Shown here: piece by piece, positions 44,990-56,450 of the stretch
Numbering within the stretch: the first letter of the stretch is position 1
Layout: each line of letters starts with the position of its first letter
Assembly: GCA_963978905.1 (NCBI GenBank)
Contig: OZ022257.1
Span: forward strand, 44,402,203 to 44,466,202
Length of the DNA: 64,000 nucleotides
Direction: 5' to 3'
Source of the DNA: Trichostrongylus colubriformis
Lineage: Eukaryota > Nematoda > Chromadorea > Rhabditida > Trichostrongylidae
Program-made: the position numbers and the translations under genes
The notes under the pieces: generated by a model
What the model saw: the letters and a program-made list of their open reading frames with translations, nothing else
Told to the model about the DNA's origin: nothing
Databases searched by the model: none

Positions 44990-45350
44990 GACAGCAGTGA
45001 TCGACCGCTGAATTGCCCAGCGCTCCAAAAAAATGGAGCATTTCTTTTGATACTGCGATCTACATTGGTAATCATGATACGGCTATATTTGTAATAGCAA
45101 AACAAGCGTTTCACTCGGAATCATTTTCTAATGCGATACTGGCAGCAACACTGGGTATCGACCGCTAGACTATGTAAAATTCCAAATAGTGAAGTATGTT
45201 TAAAACGATATACATCGATAAGCGGGATATGGATCTACCATTGATGTGTAGAAATTAGATGCATAGCAAGTGAAAATCGTGACCAATCGATGCAGTCGAA
45301 TACAAAACTATCGATCTCTAAACAATTCAAATTCCCAATGATAACCGAAA
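44990..45350 (-). repeat. Long repeat family L, flank piece (copy 6)
   Basis: Minus-strand flank with CGACCGCTGAATTGCCCAGC, GGGTATCGACCGCTAGACTA and ACCAATCGATGCAG, joined directly to the T element at 45351. Confidence 0.7.
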
Positions 45351-45612
45351 CCAGTTGGCTTGCGCACACCACTGCGTGCGATTCGTGTCGCCAGACGCGC
45401 AATCGTGTTCGATGCAAAGCGACTAAAGTATAATAACACCGAAATGCTTTCTTATCACGCCATCTTCTCTGCTTTTATCCGAATAAATAGCTAAGCTAAA
45501 AGCCGAGGGACGGAAATATTCATTCAACTTCACAACTGTGGTCGTGCCTATCAAACTCATTTTGCACAACATCGCCATGAATCGCGCGCAGTTGTGTGCG
45601 CCCGCCAACTGG
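45351..45612. repeat. Inverted-repeat element T, copy 4
   Basis: Ends CCAGTTGGCTTGCGCACACC and GTGTGCGCCCGCCAACTGG. The right end is followed by TA and then immediately by the L terminus TCCTACTACATATAATTCGC. Confidence 0.75.
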
Positions 45613-46850
45613 TATCCTACTACATATAATTCGCTTAGTATGTCTGTGTGTGTTTGTCCGTCTGTCACGGAATTCATATCTCGCGTCGCAGCAAAGCTGG
45701 GACACTGAATTTTACAAGTGATGTAGATACGATAAGGAGCGTGAAATGGCTAGAGTCGTTGAATCCGTTTCGCTTTTCGCATAAGTCCCGGATCGTTCAT
45801 ACTCACAGGTGTTTTGCGGATCGGGACGGAGACATTAATAGTGGGTGTCCAAACTGATAACGGTTGATATAATTCGATTAGGAGCGTGAGAAGGAAAATG
45901 TCACCAAGGCCAGCACGCCTTTGCGGCTCACAGTGGAATGTTCACATTCGCAGGTATTGTAGGGCACAGGGACCTAAGTGGTAACGGGCTTACGGTGGCT
46001 GATAATAACGTAAGGGATCGGATAGGATGAAATCCTTTACATCGCCTGCTACTACCACACGACTGCTTTAGCGAGAACGTCTGATGCACAGTGCCATTGG
46101 GTGAGCATATTTTGTTATGTTCTGATATCACTGGCAGATGTATCGACCGCTGAATTGCCTAGCGTTCCAGAAAATGGTGCCTTCTCTTGATACTGCGATC
46201 TACACTGATAACCATGATACAGCCTATGTTTGTGATAACAAAGCAAACGTTACACACGGAATCATATTCTAATGCGGTACTGGCAGCAACAGTGGGTATC
46301 GACCGCTAGACTATGTAAAATTCCAAATAGTGAAACATGTACACGAAAACGATATCCTACTATATATAATTCGCTTAGTATGTCTCTGTGTGTGTGATTG
46401 TCCGTCTGTCACGAAATTCATATCTCGCGTCGCAGTAAAGCTGGGACCATGAATTTTACAAGTGATGCAGGGGGTGGCAAGGGGACACTAATGGTGGTGG
46501 ACCGAAAGTGATAGCAACTGATAAGGGCTGATAAGGAGCCTCGGAAGACAAATGTCGCCAAATCCTTTTCGCCTTTCGCGTTGATCCAAGAGCGCTGATA
46601 CTCACAGGTGTTGTGCAGTGGGGACGGGGACATTAATAACGGGTGACCCGCATTGATAACGGTTGATAAGATTCGATAAGGAGCGTAAAAAGGCTATAGA
46701 CGTCGGATCCGTTTCGCTTTTCGCATGATCCTAGAGCGCTCATACTCACAAGTCTCTCGCGGAGTAGGACGGGGACATTGACAGTGGGTGATCCAGCTTG
46801 ATAATGGTTGATTAGATTTGATAAGGAGCTCAAAAAGGCTTGAGTCGTCG

Positions 46851-47106
46851 AATCCGTTTAGCTTTTCGCATTGATCCGAGGGCGTTCATACTCACAGGTG
46901 TTTTGAAGGCTAGTGATAGCAGCCTTCGATAAGAATCCGTTTAGCTTTTCGCATTGATCCGAGGGCGTTCATACTCACAGGTGTTTTGAAGGCTAGTGAT
47001 AGCAGCCTTCGATAAGAATCCGTTTAGCTTTTCGCATTGATCCGAGGGCGTTCATACTCACAGGTGTTTTGAAGGCTAGTGATAGCAGCCTTCGATAAGG
47101 AGCGTC
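46851..47106 (-). repeat. Minisatellite of 83-bp units inside L
   Basis: AATCCGTTTAGCTTTTCGCA recurs at 46851, 46934 and 47017; the three units are nearly identical. The period of 83 is not the 145-150 of the L subunits, so a part of one subunit was amplified separately. Confidence 0.92.
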
Positions 47107-47546
47107 AATTGACAAACGTCGTCAATTCCAGCCTTCTCGTTGATCCCAGAACGCTGGCACTCATAGTATGTGTTTGCAGGATGGGACGGAAGCATCAATA
47201 GTTGGCAATCTATATTGATAACGTTGATAAAATAAGATTATATACTGAGTGTCACGAGGCAAATATCGCCAAGTCTGTCTCGTTTTTCTGGCTGACGAAG
47301 GCCTGAATGGTGACGCCGTTCAAGTCTATGTGCTCCGCGAAAACACCGTTAAGGTCCACGTGCCCCGTACTGAACCACTACATTATTAGCGCTTTTGTAA
47401 AAGCATATGACCTTTTGTGCCATTGAGTGAACATGTTTTGTCTATGTTCTGATATCAGCTGCCAATGTATCCACTGCTGAATTGCCTAGCATTCAAAAAT
47501 ACTGTTTTTCCTTTGATAAAGCGATTATTTTAAACTTTTTATTAAA

Positions 47547-47605
47547 GCGATCTACATGAATGATCAGGATGAGATCTGTATCCTGATCATTCATGTAGAA
47601 ATCGC
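47547..47605. repeat. 59-bp palindrome made from an L-family box
   Basis: GCGATCTACATGAATGATCA pairs with TGATCATTCATGTAGA plus ATCGC. The arm is the GCGATCTACATTGATNATCATGA box that occurs once in other L copies, so one box has been duplicated in inverted form. Confidence 0.85.
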
Positions 47606-47830
47606 ATTATCTGTGATAGCAGGACAAGTGGTTTATTCGCTTATGCATAACCACTAACAGTAATGGCTATCAACTGGCTAGACTATGAAAAATTCGAAAT
47701 AGTGATGCATATCAAAATGATAATCGTCAATACGTGGCGAATGGTTTCACCACCAGCATGTAGGAGTGGATGTTCAATAAGTAAACTGCCCAACCGATGC
47801 GACTGAACCCGAAACTATCGATCCCCAAAC

Positions 47831-48529
47831 TATCTAAACTCAGTTTCTGACCGTTTCTGCAAGTGTGTTGAATGATCAGTGAATAAACCCATTACATTTT
47901 CGATCAAGTTGCATTGGTCGTCAATATATTTATTACAAAAGATTTTAACAGCTGAATCTTCTGGAACTCTGAAAAGTGGTAGTCTTCTTGAGCCTCTTCC
48001 TTTGGGGTGGTGCATAGTTAATGCGGACTTTTCCAACAATTTTATTTAGCAGAAACAATGGTCAAAATTTAGCAAAAACGTGGTGCATTTTTACCACCGC
48101 AGCGGGATTGCTCTCCTTTCGAAGTCGTTAAAACGACAATTTTCACAAAAAAAATGCAGCATCAAGAAGATGCATCGATTATGCTCCATTCTAATACTTT
48201 GCTTCGGCAAGGTGTGGCTGTGTTCACAAGGAGCGAGGCAGAGGGGCATGAAGGAAGCGCAGAGAAGACGCAGAAAAAGAGACAGGGTGGCATGGACGGG
48301 GAGCCACGCCCTCGCTGGCACCACGAAGTGTGAACGTACGGCTCAAGGGGTGCATTATGCAGTAAACGACCACCTATAAGGCTGAAGCACTAGATGCTCA
48401 GCGAGTCAATATACTTCGTGCTCTGATTTCAGTAGCAACGGGATATTTCGATGGTGATAAACTCAAACCGTCGGTAAACTTCGTGAAATTACAACTTACG
48501 ATAGCTACTTGTAGACATACCACTTGAGC
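47831..48529. other. Gene-free region with a small dispersed repeat
   Basis: The segment at about 48190-48330, read on the minus strand, resembles 62110-62240 (GCCACCCTGTCTC...TTCTCTGCGCTTCC against GCCACCCTGCCTC...TCTCTCTGCACTTTCC). Overlapping open frames on both strands have no domain. Confidence 0.35.
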
Positions 48530-48675
48530 TAGCACTCAGTACTGCGCATCTCACAATGTGGACTGTGCGATATTGACTAATTCGATATCGGCTGGTAAGT
48601 ATTGTCAATTTCCCCATCATATGTGTAATCCCATTGCCTTACTCGAGCAGTTCTGTGCGATTGCCCAACTGGTAG
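48530..48675. repeat. Dispersed repeat P, copy 3
   Basis: CACTCAGTACTGCGCATCTC at the left, TTCGATATCGGCTGGTAAGT inside, and CTGTGCGATTGCCCAACTGG at the right match the other P copies. Confidence 0.55.
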
Positions 48676-49499
48676 GTGAAAACTGACTTATTTTGCGGAC
48701 CAATGTCAGAGCTGTCGTGGATGACAGCATTGAGCAAGGCTCACACCTGTAAGAAGGTTTCTTGTGAGCAAATCTTTTGGCACAATTGAGTTAACCACCT
48801 AACAGGAAACGTGCCTCTATCACACCTGCAGTAAATATTGACAAAATTGTCTCGAGTGTGTATCACCCTACTTGTGTCATTTTAAAAGTTGTGCGAAACT
48901 TCACGCATGATCATTGTCAGTTTAAACGGCTGTTATGAGGTCCATCCACCTCTCGGCTGAGGTTTTATGTTATCCTTCACATTTTCCAAGTACTTGTGTG
49001 ACGTACAACGCTCAGTTGTAAGTTTTCAGGTGTGTGTGATAATATTATGCTATGAATTCATTTCCATAGGTGAGTTCCTGGTTTGTAAGAAAAAAAAATA
49101 GAAAGGGAAGAGCTGGCATAGAAAGAGACCTTGTCGCATTAGCGCCAAACCGGGAAGGGATGTTGAAAATCTGGAAGTTGGGAAAGATCAACTGTCGAAA
49201 AGTCAGGTCACGCCGTTTGAGCTTTCTCCTAATGTGATGTTCACTATGGTGGTTCAATGGTGTGCGACGAGCAGAGCGTTGCGATCTTAAACTTCCACAA
49301 ATGTTATATCTCATCTCCCCTATCCCTATCGTGTCAATCTTCACAATCATATGCCTATTTTTGCTAGGTCTCAATATGAGAAGAAAAGGTTCCCCTTCCC
49401 TTCTAGGTTTGGGGTTTAGGTAAGAACAATGTCCATGGTTGGATGCCTCTTCTTCTCATCGCGTCAGCTCCCTACGTATCACAAAAAATATTGAAAATC
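48676..49499. other. Gene-free region
   Basis: A 109-codon minus-strand frame (49045-49374) has a basic centre and no domain. No repeat or exon can be named. Confidence 0.35.
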
Positions 49500-49960
49500 A
49501 GAATCAGAACATAAACAAATATGTATATTCACACAGTAGCCACGACCATCAACTCCTTTCCTGAAGCGATCGTATGGTAGTAGTAAGCGGTGTACCGGAT
49601 TTTATCTCATCCACTTCCGAGCGGTTCTTATCAGCTACTGTAAGCAGTTATCGGGTTTCGAAAGCCACCATAAAGATCCCGTATTTTACAATACCTTTGA
49701 ACATGAATATTCCATTGTCATCCGGAATAGCGGAACGACATGGCAACATCTGCCTTCCACAGCTCCTTATTAAAACCCATGAACCACTTCAATCCTACAT
49801 AATAATCTCTCCATTCCATCCCACAAACGTCTGTGAGTGTCAATGCGTCAAGGTCAACACAAAAAGCGAAGCGGATTCCACTATAATTGCTTATCATCCT
49901 CATTACTGAATCGTATTGACCGTCACCAACTTCAATCGTGCATCTATCCAATCTCACAGA
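49500..49960 (+). repeat. Long repeat family L, strongly diverged piece
   Basis: AAGCGATCGTATGGTAGTAG, TCTTATCAGCTACTGTAAGC, and one degenerate subunit with GTCAATGCGTCAAGGTCAAC keep the L order but match poorly. Confidence 0.5.
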
Positions 49961-50036
49961 TTCCAACTTCTCTCTCCGTCAAACCTCGGCATCTATGTTG
50001 ATTGCAATTTCCTGTGCTACGCCAACGAGGTCGTTA

Positions 50037-50232
50037 CGTAGAACATTTTATTGACGGCATCTCGTTCTGACCAGATCGTCATCCTCAAATGCGCCGTCCA
50101 CCACCGCGAGAGCGGTAGTGGACGGGGCATTTGAGGCACGGAGTGGCGACGTTCCGCCTCCATGGTGATGGAGTAAGCCTTTGAAGAAGGCGATCTGGTC
50201 GGAACGTCAGGCTGTCTATAAAAGCTCTACCT
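50037..50232. repeat. MITE with nested inverted repeats
   Basis: Outer arms (CTCGTTCTGACCAGATCGTC against CGATCTGGTCGGAACGTCAG) enclose a tighter inner palindrome at about 50083-50136: CCTCAAATGCGCCGTCCACC pairs with GTAGTGGACGGGGCATTTGAGG. GC-rich core, no coding capacity. Confidence 0.8.
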
Positions 50233-50329
50233 AACAGCCACATTGGTATAGCAGAGAAAAGCATAAATAACCAGTTAGGCTATCGCACAGTACTGCGCGA
50301 ATAACACAATAGAATTATGTAATTGGGAA

Positions 50330-51656
50330 ATGGTCGATGTTGACTTTTTGATGAGCATCAACTTTGTATATATAAGTGATAGTTATCAACCTATATCGAA
50401 GATATCACCGCTGAGGTAGAGATTTTTCAGAGGTCCGGAAGATTTAGCGGTCGATACCTTTTGTTGTGATGATATCGACGATAAGCTCTTGAGATTGACA
50501 TGGGTAAATTCACCAATCAGTTAACCCTTCGGCTGAAGTGGTCACTACTGGGAGCTTAGATAGTTTAGGGAACGAGAGTTTTGGAATTAAGTGCAACAAA
50601 TGGCAGCATTTTGTATATTCACTGAGCACCTTATTCTTACTTATTGGTGGTTAATCCATAAGCCAGTTATCGAAGCTCATCGTTTCTGTAAACATGCGTC
50701 ACTATTTGGAATTTCACATAATCGAGCGGTCGATACCTAGTAATGTTGCTGCCACGCGTGAGAGAATAAATCGCTTGCGTTGTTATCACAAATCTGATCG
50801 TGCCTTGATCATCCACTCATCCACGTATATCGCGGTATCAAAAGACAAGCACCATCATTGAGAGCGCAAGGCAATTTGACAGTTGATATATCGACAGCAG
50901 TTATCAGAACATAGACAAAATATGTTCACCCAATGGGACTGGGCATCAGACGCATTTACTACAGCAGTCTATAGTAATAGTGAGCAGTGTACCGAATTTT
51001 GTCCCTTTTCCAAACTCTAATGGCTCTTGTCAGCCCCTGCAAGCCGTTGTCACTTTCGAAAAGTCACCAGTAGGTCCCCATACCCTGTGATACCTGTAAC
51101 TGTGAGCATTCCACTGTTAGGCAGAAGAGAAAAACAGATTCGGCGACATTCGCCTTTTGACGCTCCTTATCGGGTCTTATCCACCGTTATCAAATTGTAT
51201 CACCCACCATTGATGTGCCTATCGCACCACTCAAAACAACTATGAGTGTCGGCGTTCTAGGATCGACCCGCAGGGTGAAACGGATTTGGCGAATTTGCTT
51301 TCCAGGGCTCCTTATCAGCCCTCACCAACCGTTATCAATTAGTAACACCCACCATTGATGTACCCATCCCTACTCTGAAAACACCTATGAGTGTCAGTAC
51401 TCTATCGACTCGAAAGGTGAAACGAAATTGGCAATATTCGCCTTCTAGGACTCCTTATCAGCCCTTATTAGCGTTATCAATTTTGATCACCCACCCGTCC
51501 CACCCCTCAAAACACCTACGAGTGTGGGGACTCTAATATCGACCCGAAAGGCGAAACGGATTAGGCGACATTAGCTTTCGAGACTCCTTATCAGCCCGTA
51601 TCAGCTTCTACCAGTTTCGGTCTACCATTGCTGGGATCCACTTTCCACCCCCCTAT
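50330..51656 (+). repeat. Long repeat family L, copy 9
   Basis: It has the longer flank (AATGGTCGATGTTGACTTTT) without a T element, then the central flank and four subunits of about 150 bp. It stops at CCACCCCCCTATATGATACC, short of the CA-rich tract and family terminus, directly before a T element. Confidence 0.75.
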
Positions 51657-51662
51657 ATGATA

Positions 51663-51931
51663 CCAGCTGGCGAGCGCACACTACTGCGCGCGATTCATGG
51701 CGATGCTGTGCAAACTGGGTTTGATTGGCACGACAAAGTTGTGTATGGAGTTGAGTGGAAACATCCTTTCCTCAGCTTTCAGCTTATTGTCAGTTATTTA
51801 TTTGAATAAAAGCAGAGAAGATGATAAAAAAGCATTTGGGTGTTATCATAATACTTTAGTCGCTTCGCATCGAACCCGTTTAACACGTCATCGGAACGAA
51901 TCACGCGCAGTAGTGTGCGTGAGCCAGCTGG
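51663..51931. repeat. Inverted-repeat element T, copy 5
   Basis: Ends CCAGCTGGCGAGCGCACACT and AGTGTGCGTGAGCCAGCTGG. Both ends changed CCAGTTGG to CCAGCTGG, so the ends evolved together. It is followed by TTTAGGTCACCATTGGGAGT, as in copy 2. Confidence 0.78.
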
Positions 51932-53102
51932 TTTAGGTCACCATTGGGAGTTTGAATAGTTTAGATATTGATAGTTTTGTATTCGATTGCATCGATTGGT
52001 AACAATTTGTTCATTTGCTGAGCATCTAATTCCTACACATTGATAATAGATCCAAATCCCGATTATCGACGTATATCGTTTTCGTAAACATACCTCACTA
52101 TTTGGAATTTCGCATAGTTTAGCGGTCGATACGTGTTGCTGCCAGTACCGCATTGAAAAATGATTCCGAGCTAACCGCTTGCTTTGCCATCACAAATATA
52201 GGTTGCATCATGGTTATCAATGTAGATCGCAGCACCAGGAGAAATGCATCATTTTTTAGAACGCCAGGCAATTCAGTAGCCGATACATCGGCCATTGATA
52301 TCAGAACATAAACAAAACATATTCGCCTAATGACAATGAGCATCAGACGCTTTGTTAAAGCGGTCGTATAGTAATTGCAAGCGATGTAAAGAATTTCATT
52401 ACATCCAGTTCCTAACGGTTCTTATCAGCCACCGTAAGCCGTTATCACTGAGCCCCCTGTACCCAACAGTACCAATGAGGTCCCTGTACCCTACAATACC
52501 TGCGAATGTGAACATTCTACTGTTAGCCGCAAAAGCGTTCCGGAATTGGTAACATTTTCCTTCTCTTGGATCAACGCGAAAGGCGAAACGAATTTGGCGA
52601 CATTCGCCTTCTCATGCTCCTCACCAAATTTTATAAACCGTTATCAAGCTGGATCACACACCGTTATTGTCCCCGTCTTAGCCCGCAAAACACTTGTGAT
52701 TATGAACGCTCCGGGACCAATGCGAAAAGCGAAACGAATTCGACGACTCTAGCCTTTTTACGCTTTTTATCAAATCTTATCAACCGTTATCAAGCAGGAT
52801 CATCCACCATCAATGTTCCCGTCCAATCCCGCAAATCACCTATGAGTGTCAGCGCTCTAGGATCAACCCGAAAGGCGAAACGACTTCGGTGACATTCGCC
52901 TTTATAGGCTCCTTATCGGCGCGTATCAGCTGCTATCACTTTCGGTCCACCACCGCTGGGGTCCCTTGGCACCCCCTATATCGCTTGTAAAATTCAGCGT
53001 CCCAGCTTTACTGTAACGCGAGATATGAATTTCGTGACAGAGAGACGGACAGAACACGCACACACACAAACATATGTACTAAGCGAATTATATATAGTAG
53101 GA
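51932..53102 (+). repeat. Long repeat family L, copy 10
   Basis: A complete order: flank, ATTCGCCTAATGACAATGAG, three subunits, CA-rich tract, and terminus AATTATATATAGTAGGA at 53102. A duplicated terminal part (TGCTGCGACGCGAGATATGA, 53126-53170) follows. Confidence 0.78.
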
Positions 53103-53213
53103 CGTGAAATCCAGGATCCCATTTTTGCTGCGACGCGAGATATGAGTTTCCGGTCAAACACACAGACAAACACACCCAACAGACACACTCAGCCGATAAC
53201 AAAAAGCAGGATA

Positions 53214-53318
53214 CCCATCAGTTCAGCTACCGCACAGTACTGCGCGAATAACACGATGGTGATGATCAACCTAAAGTCCTTGTCGCATGACTTCATATTG
53301 TGATAAGGTCAGTACTGA
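53214..53318. repeat. Dispersed repeat P, short inverted copy
   Basis: CAGCTACCGCACAGTACTGC at the left and TTGTGATAAGGTCAGTACTG at the right correspond to the P ends in inverted order. Confidence 0.45.
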
Positions 53319-54100
53319 GGTACTGAGGGGGAGTGGTAAACGGACAAATGTGCAGAGGGAAGACCCATTATTGAGTACAGAATTTCTTCCGTTTCGTCAC
53401 TCCGTCTGGCACTTTGCGTGAGAGAATGTGGCGAACTACTCGCTGAGTGTACCAATGATTGGTGGGAAAGCCAGCCATCAAGCCACCCACATGATTGGTG
53501 GGGAAGCCACGTAGATAACACTGATTAGTTCGACAAAAAGGGAGAATGCTGTGGAGCAGTAGCTAAGTAGAGGAGGGTTTGCTGTTGTGATCGCGATTGG
53601 GGTTCCGAATCGTTATTTGCAGTTAGGGTCGCTGTGAAGTGGGCTCCTCCCTTTGGTTCACCCTGAGCTCGCCGCTTCATCGGCGAGCTAAGCGTTGCTT
53701 TTTGCACCGATGTTACAAGCTCAAACAACGATATTTGGTGACACTCCATATCAGGCCCCACGTCAATGCTTGCTTCCCATGCAATGCGCGCGGAGCGCGT
53801 GTGACTCTTGCTTTTTACATCGCAGGGCGAAGATCTCATGTGCTGATCACAAAGAGCCTTGCCCGATGAAATAAGGAGACCTAAAGCTTAGAAGCACGCC
53901 AACGCGGCCCATGATGGAGGTCGCCAAGCGCGAGCTCATGCGTCGCGGTGGGTCTTCACGTAGTTCAACAGTCGCAGGGTTTCCGTTTACCTACTCGATT
54001 ACGAAGCACGTTTAGTCGCCGGACATTTAGTGCTCAAGCTTGGTGTTTATTAATAATCTATTCATTTACCACTGCATATTGTTTCCCCAAAGAGGGCCAC
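53319..54100. other. Gene-free region
   Basis: A 16-base direct repeat (ATTGGTGGGAAAGCCA / ATTGGTGGGGAAGCCA, about 53457-53510) is present. The 104-codon minus-strand frame (53525-53839) has no recognisable domain or splice sites. Confidence 0.35.
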
Positions 54101-54109
54101 ACTTACCGG

Positions 54110-55300
54110 AGGTCTAGATGATTTACCGGTCGATACTCTTGTTGCAATGATGTTGACTATCAATGTTAATGGATTAGGAATGAAATGTGTGCATCCATTA
54201 ATCATTCGAGATTTTGAATAAAGTGGTCACTATTGGGAGTTCAGATATGTTGGAGATCGATGGTTTTGTGTTCGATTGCTTCGATTGGGAGCCATCTTTC
54301 AGCATCGAGTTCTTGCATGTTGGTGATAGACCCGTATGCCAGTTATCGATGCTTGTAGTTTTTGTAAACATGCACTACATTTCGAGTTTCACATAGCCTA
54401 GCAGTCAATACCCACTACTGTTGCTGGTACCGCATGAGGAAGTGATTCACTTGCTTTACTGTCACATATAGGGTCATTTCTGTTCATGAATGTAGTGCGC
54501 AGCATCAAAAGATGCGCATCATTATTCGGACGCTCGGCAATTTAGCGGTCGACTCATCGGCAACTGATATCAGAGAATAATCAAAATAGGTATGTTCCCG
54601 CAATGACAATGTTCACCAGACGCTTTTAATTGTTGCGGTCGTGCAGTAGTAGACAGCAGTTTACTGGACTTCGCCCAACCCACTTCCTAACGGCTCTTAT
54701 CAGCGCGAAGCAGTCGTTATCAGATTTAGTCCGTTACCATCAAGGTCTCCGTATCACCCCCTACGACAACTATGAGTTTGGACACTCCACTATCTGTTAA
54801 GAGAGGGAACGGATTCTGCGACATTTGCCTTTTGACGTTCCTCATTCAAAATCACCAACCGTTATCAAGCCGGATCACCCACCATTGTTGTCTCTGTCCC
54901 ACTTCGCAGGAGACCTGTGAGTATGAACGTTCTAGGATCAATGCGAAAAGCGAAACAAATTCGACGATTTTAGGTTTTCACGCTCCTTATCGAATCTTAT
55001 CAACCGTCATCAATGCGGCTCACCCACCATTAATGTCCCCGTCCCACCCCCCACTACACCTATGAAGGTCAACGCTCTAGGTCAACGCAAAACGGAACGA
55101 CTTTGGTGACATCCCCTATCAGCGCTCTTTATCAGTTCTTATCAGCTGATATCTCTTTCAGTCCACCACCGCTAGGGTCCCTTTACCACCGCCTACAACA
55201 CTCGTGAAATTCAGGGTCCCAGCTTTACTGTGACACGAGATATGAATTTCGCGATAAACAAACGAACGGGCGTACGCACGCATACAGACAGACAGAAAAA
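54110..55300 (+). repeat. Long repeat family L, copy 11
   Basis: It goes from the flank (GGAGTTCAGATATGTTGGAG) through three subunits to GTGACACGAGATATGAATTT and a CA-rich tract. The family terminus is altered where the Penelope-like element begins. Confidence 0.72.
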
Positions 55301-55315
55301 CGGATTATTGAATCT

Positions 55316-56045
55316 TAATTATGTAGAAATGAAGGCTCGATTATTATTTTTATTGATGACGTTTCGGGCATAAGCCCTTCTTCAGATCAGCTGAAAACTA
55401 TTGCTAACAACATCACAACATGAGTGCAATGATACTAAAAATCAAAGCTACCAACCAAGTCCTAAAGCGCGATAGTATGACGCTACTGTTAGGACGGGAA
55501 GGGAGGGCGGGGGATGGTCTTAGAGATGTCGACTAGAAATGACGGAGGGGATAGCATATCCTTTATATAGGCAGGGATAGTGACAGATCTTCATTTTGTC
55601 ATGTAAGTCACCACTCCTCACATATCACGTTGTTTACATTGCTATCAACCTCATTGCCATCTTCATTTCCTCCCTGCTGTTGATTGGTGGTTTGCACTGT
55701 TTTATTTCCATTGCTTCCCTTATCTTCCTTTCGACCGGATCAATTAGGTTTCTCTGAACAATGGAGACTCGTAGTTGTGGCGGTACTTCTTGGGCGTGCT
55801 TGAGTGTGCGGTGTTTCGAGAATGGATTCTCTGGATAGCTTTGAGGGCTACGCAGGGCTCTTATATGTTCTTCCATTCTTTTATATAGAAGTTTTTCTGT
55901 TTCTCCTATATAGAAATCATGACAAGGGAGGCATTCTACTTTATATACAACACACTTCAGCTGGCACACCTCGTGATCAGTCGTACAGATCGTGCAGTTT
56001 GATCTTCCACACTGATTCTCATAAGGTCGTGATGATGTCGCTATC
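55316..56045 (-). mobile_element. Penelope-like element, 5'-truncated, GIY-YIG endonuclease part
   Basis: The minus-strand frame ending at 55634 encodes a zinc-binding-like cluster (CGRSNCTICTTDHEVC), the nuclease core CVVYKVECLPCHDFYIGETE, then KLLYKRMEEHIRAL, and ENPFSKH followed by VERKIREAMEIK. This is the GIY-YIG endonuclease found at the C-terminus of Penelope-like retroelements. The reverse transcriptase is missing: the sequence switches near 56040 to a GCTATC simple run and then L-related sequence. The 3' non-coding part (55316-55633) contains GACGTTTCGGGC...CCTTCTTCAG, a signature of the terminal repeats of these elements, and a hammerhead ribozyme. The copy cannot move on its own. 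Confidence 0.85.
55354..55389 (-). ncRNA. Minimal hammerhead ribozyme of a Penelope-like element
   Basis: Minus strand, 36 bases. Helix I is UGAU at the start paired with AUCA at the end (4 bp). The core is CUGAAGA and GAAA. Helix II is GGGC/GCCC with a UUAU loop. The minimal helix III is formed by ACGU, with the cleavage triplet GUC just before AUCA. All conserved core positions are present (CUGANGA, GAAA, GUC). Such small ribozymes with almost no helix III are known from the terminal repeats of Penelope-like elements, where they act as dimers or weakly as monomers. Activity here is inferred. Confidence 0.8.
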
Positions 56046-56336
56046 GCTATCGCTATAGTAGGATAAGCGGTAGCACTCAAGGACCATCGCGAAAGTCGAA
56101 GCGATTGACGACATTTGCTTTTCAAGGCCACACCTGCACGCATACACATTGAGGCAGCGTTCATAGTTTAGAAAAAGTAGGAAGAAAAAAGAAAAGGAAA
56201 AAAAAGAAAAACGGATTATATATAGTAGGATAAGCGGTAGCGCTCAAGGACCAACGCGAAAGTCGAAGCGATTGACGACATTTGCTTTTCAAGGCGACAC
56301 CTGCACGCATACACATTGAGGCAGCGTTCATAGTTT
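56030..56336. repeat. Duplicated L-related segment beside the Penelope-like element
   Basis: The stretch TAGTAGGATAAGCGGTAGC to AGGCAGCGTTCATAGTTTA occurs twice, at about 56050-56170 and 56222-56336, with few differences. A purine-rich run and a partial L terminus (TATATATAGTAGGA) lie between them. Confidence 0.8.
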
Positions 56337-56450
56337 AGGAATTCGCGGAATTGCAGAATTGCGGAATTCGCGGAATTGTGGAAAGAAAAATGGATACATA
56401 GCAATCGGAAGAATCGTGGCATTTGTGGAATTGCGGAAGTTGCGGAAATG
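56336..56450 (+). repeat. GGAATTGCGGAATTCGC minisatellite
   Basis: Short irregular repeats of GGAATTGCGGAA and GGAATTCGC cover about 100 bases, with a 40-base interruption. Confidence 0.75.

Larger units (their letters stand above)
45615..47830 (-). repeat. Long repeat family L, copies 7 and 8
   Basis: Two L units in minus orientation: one from 45615, interrupted at 46354 by a second that starts TCCTACTATATATAATTCGC at 46355. The first copy is cut within its GTACACGAAAACGATA flank, so the second inserted into it. Subunits in 46480-47200 carry the usual boxes. No gene is seen. Confidence 0.75.
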
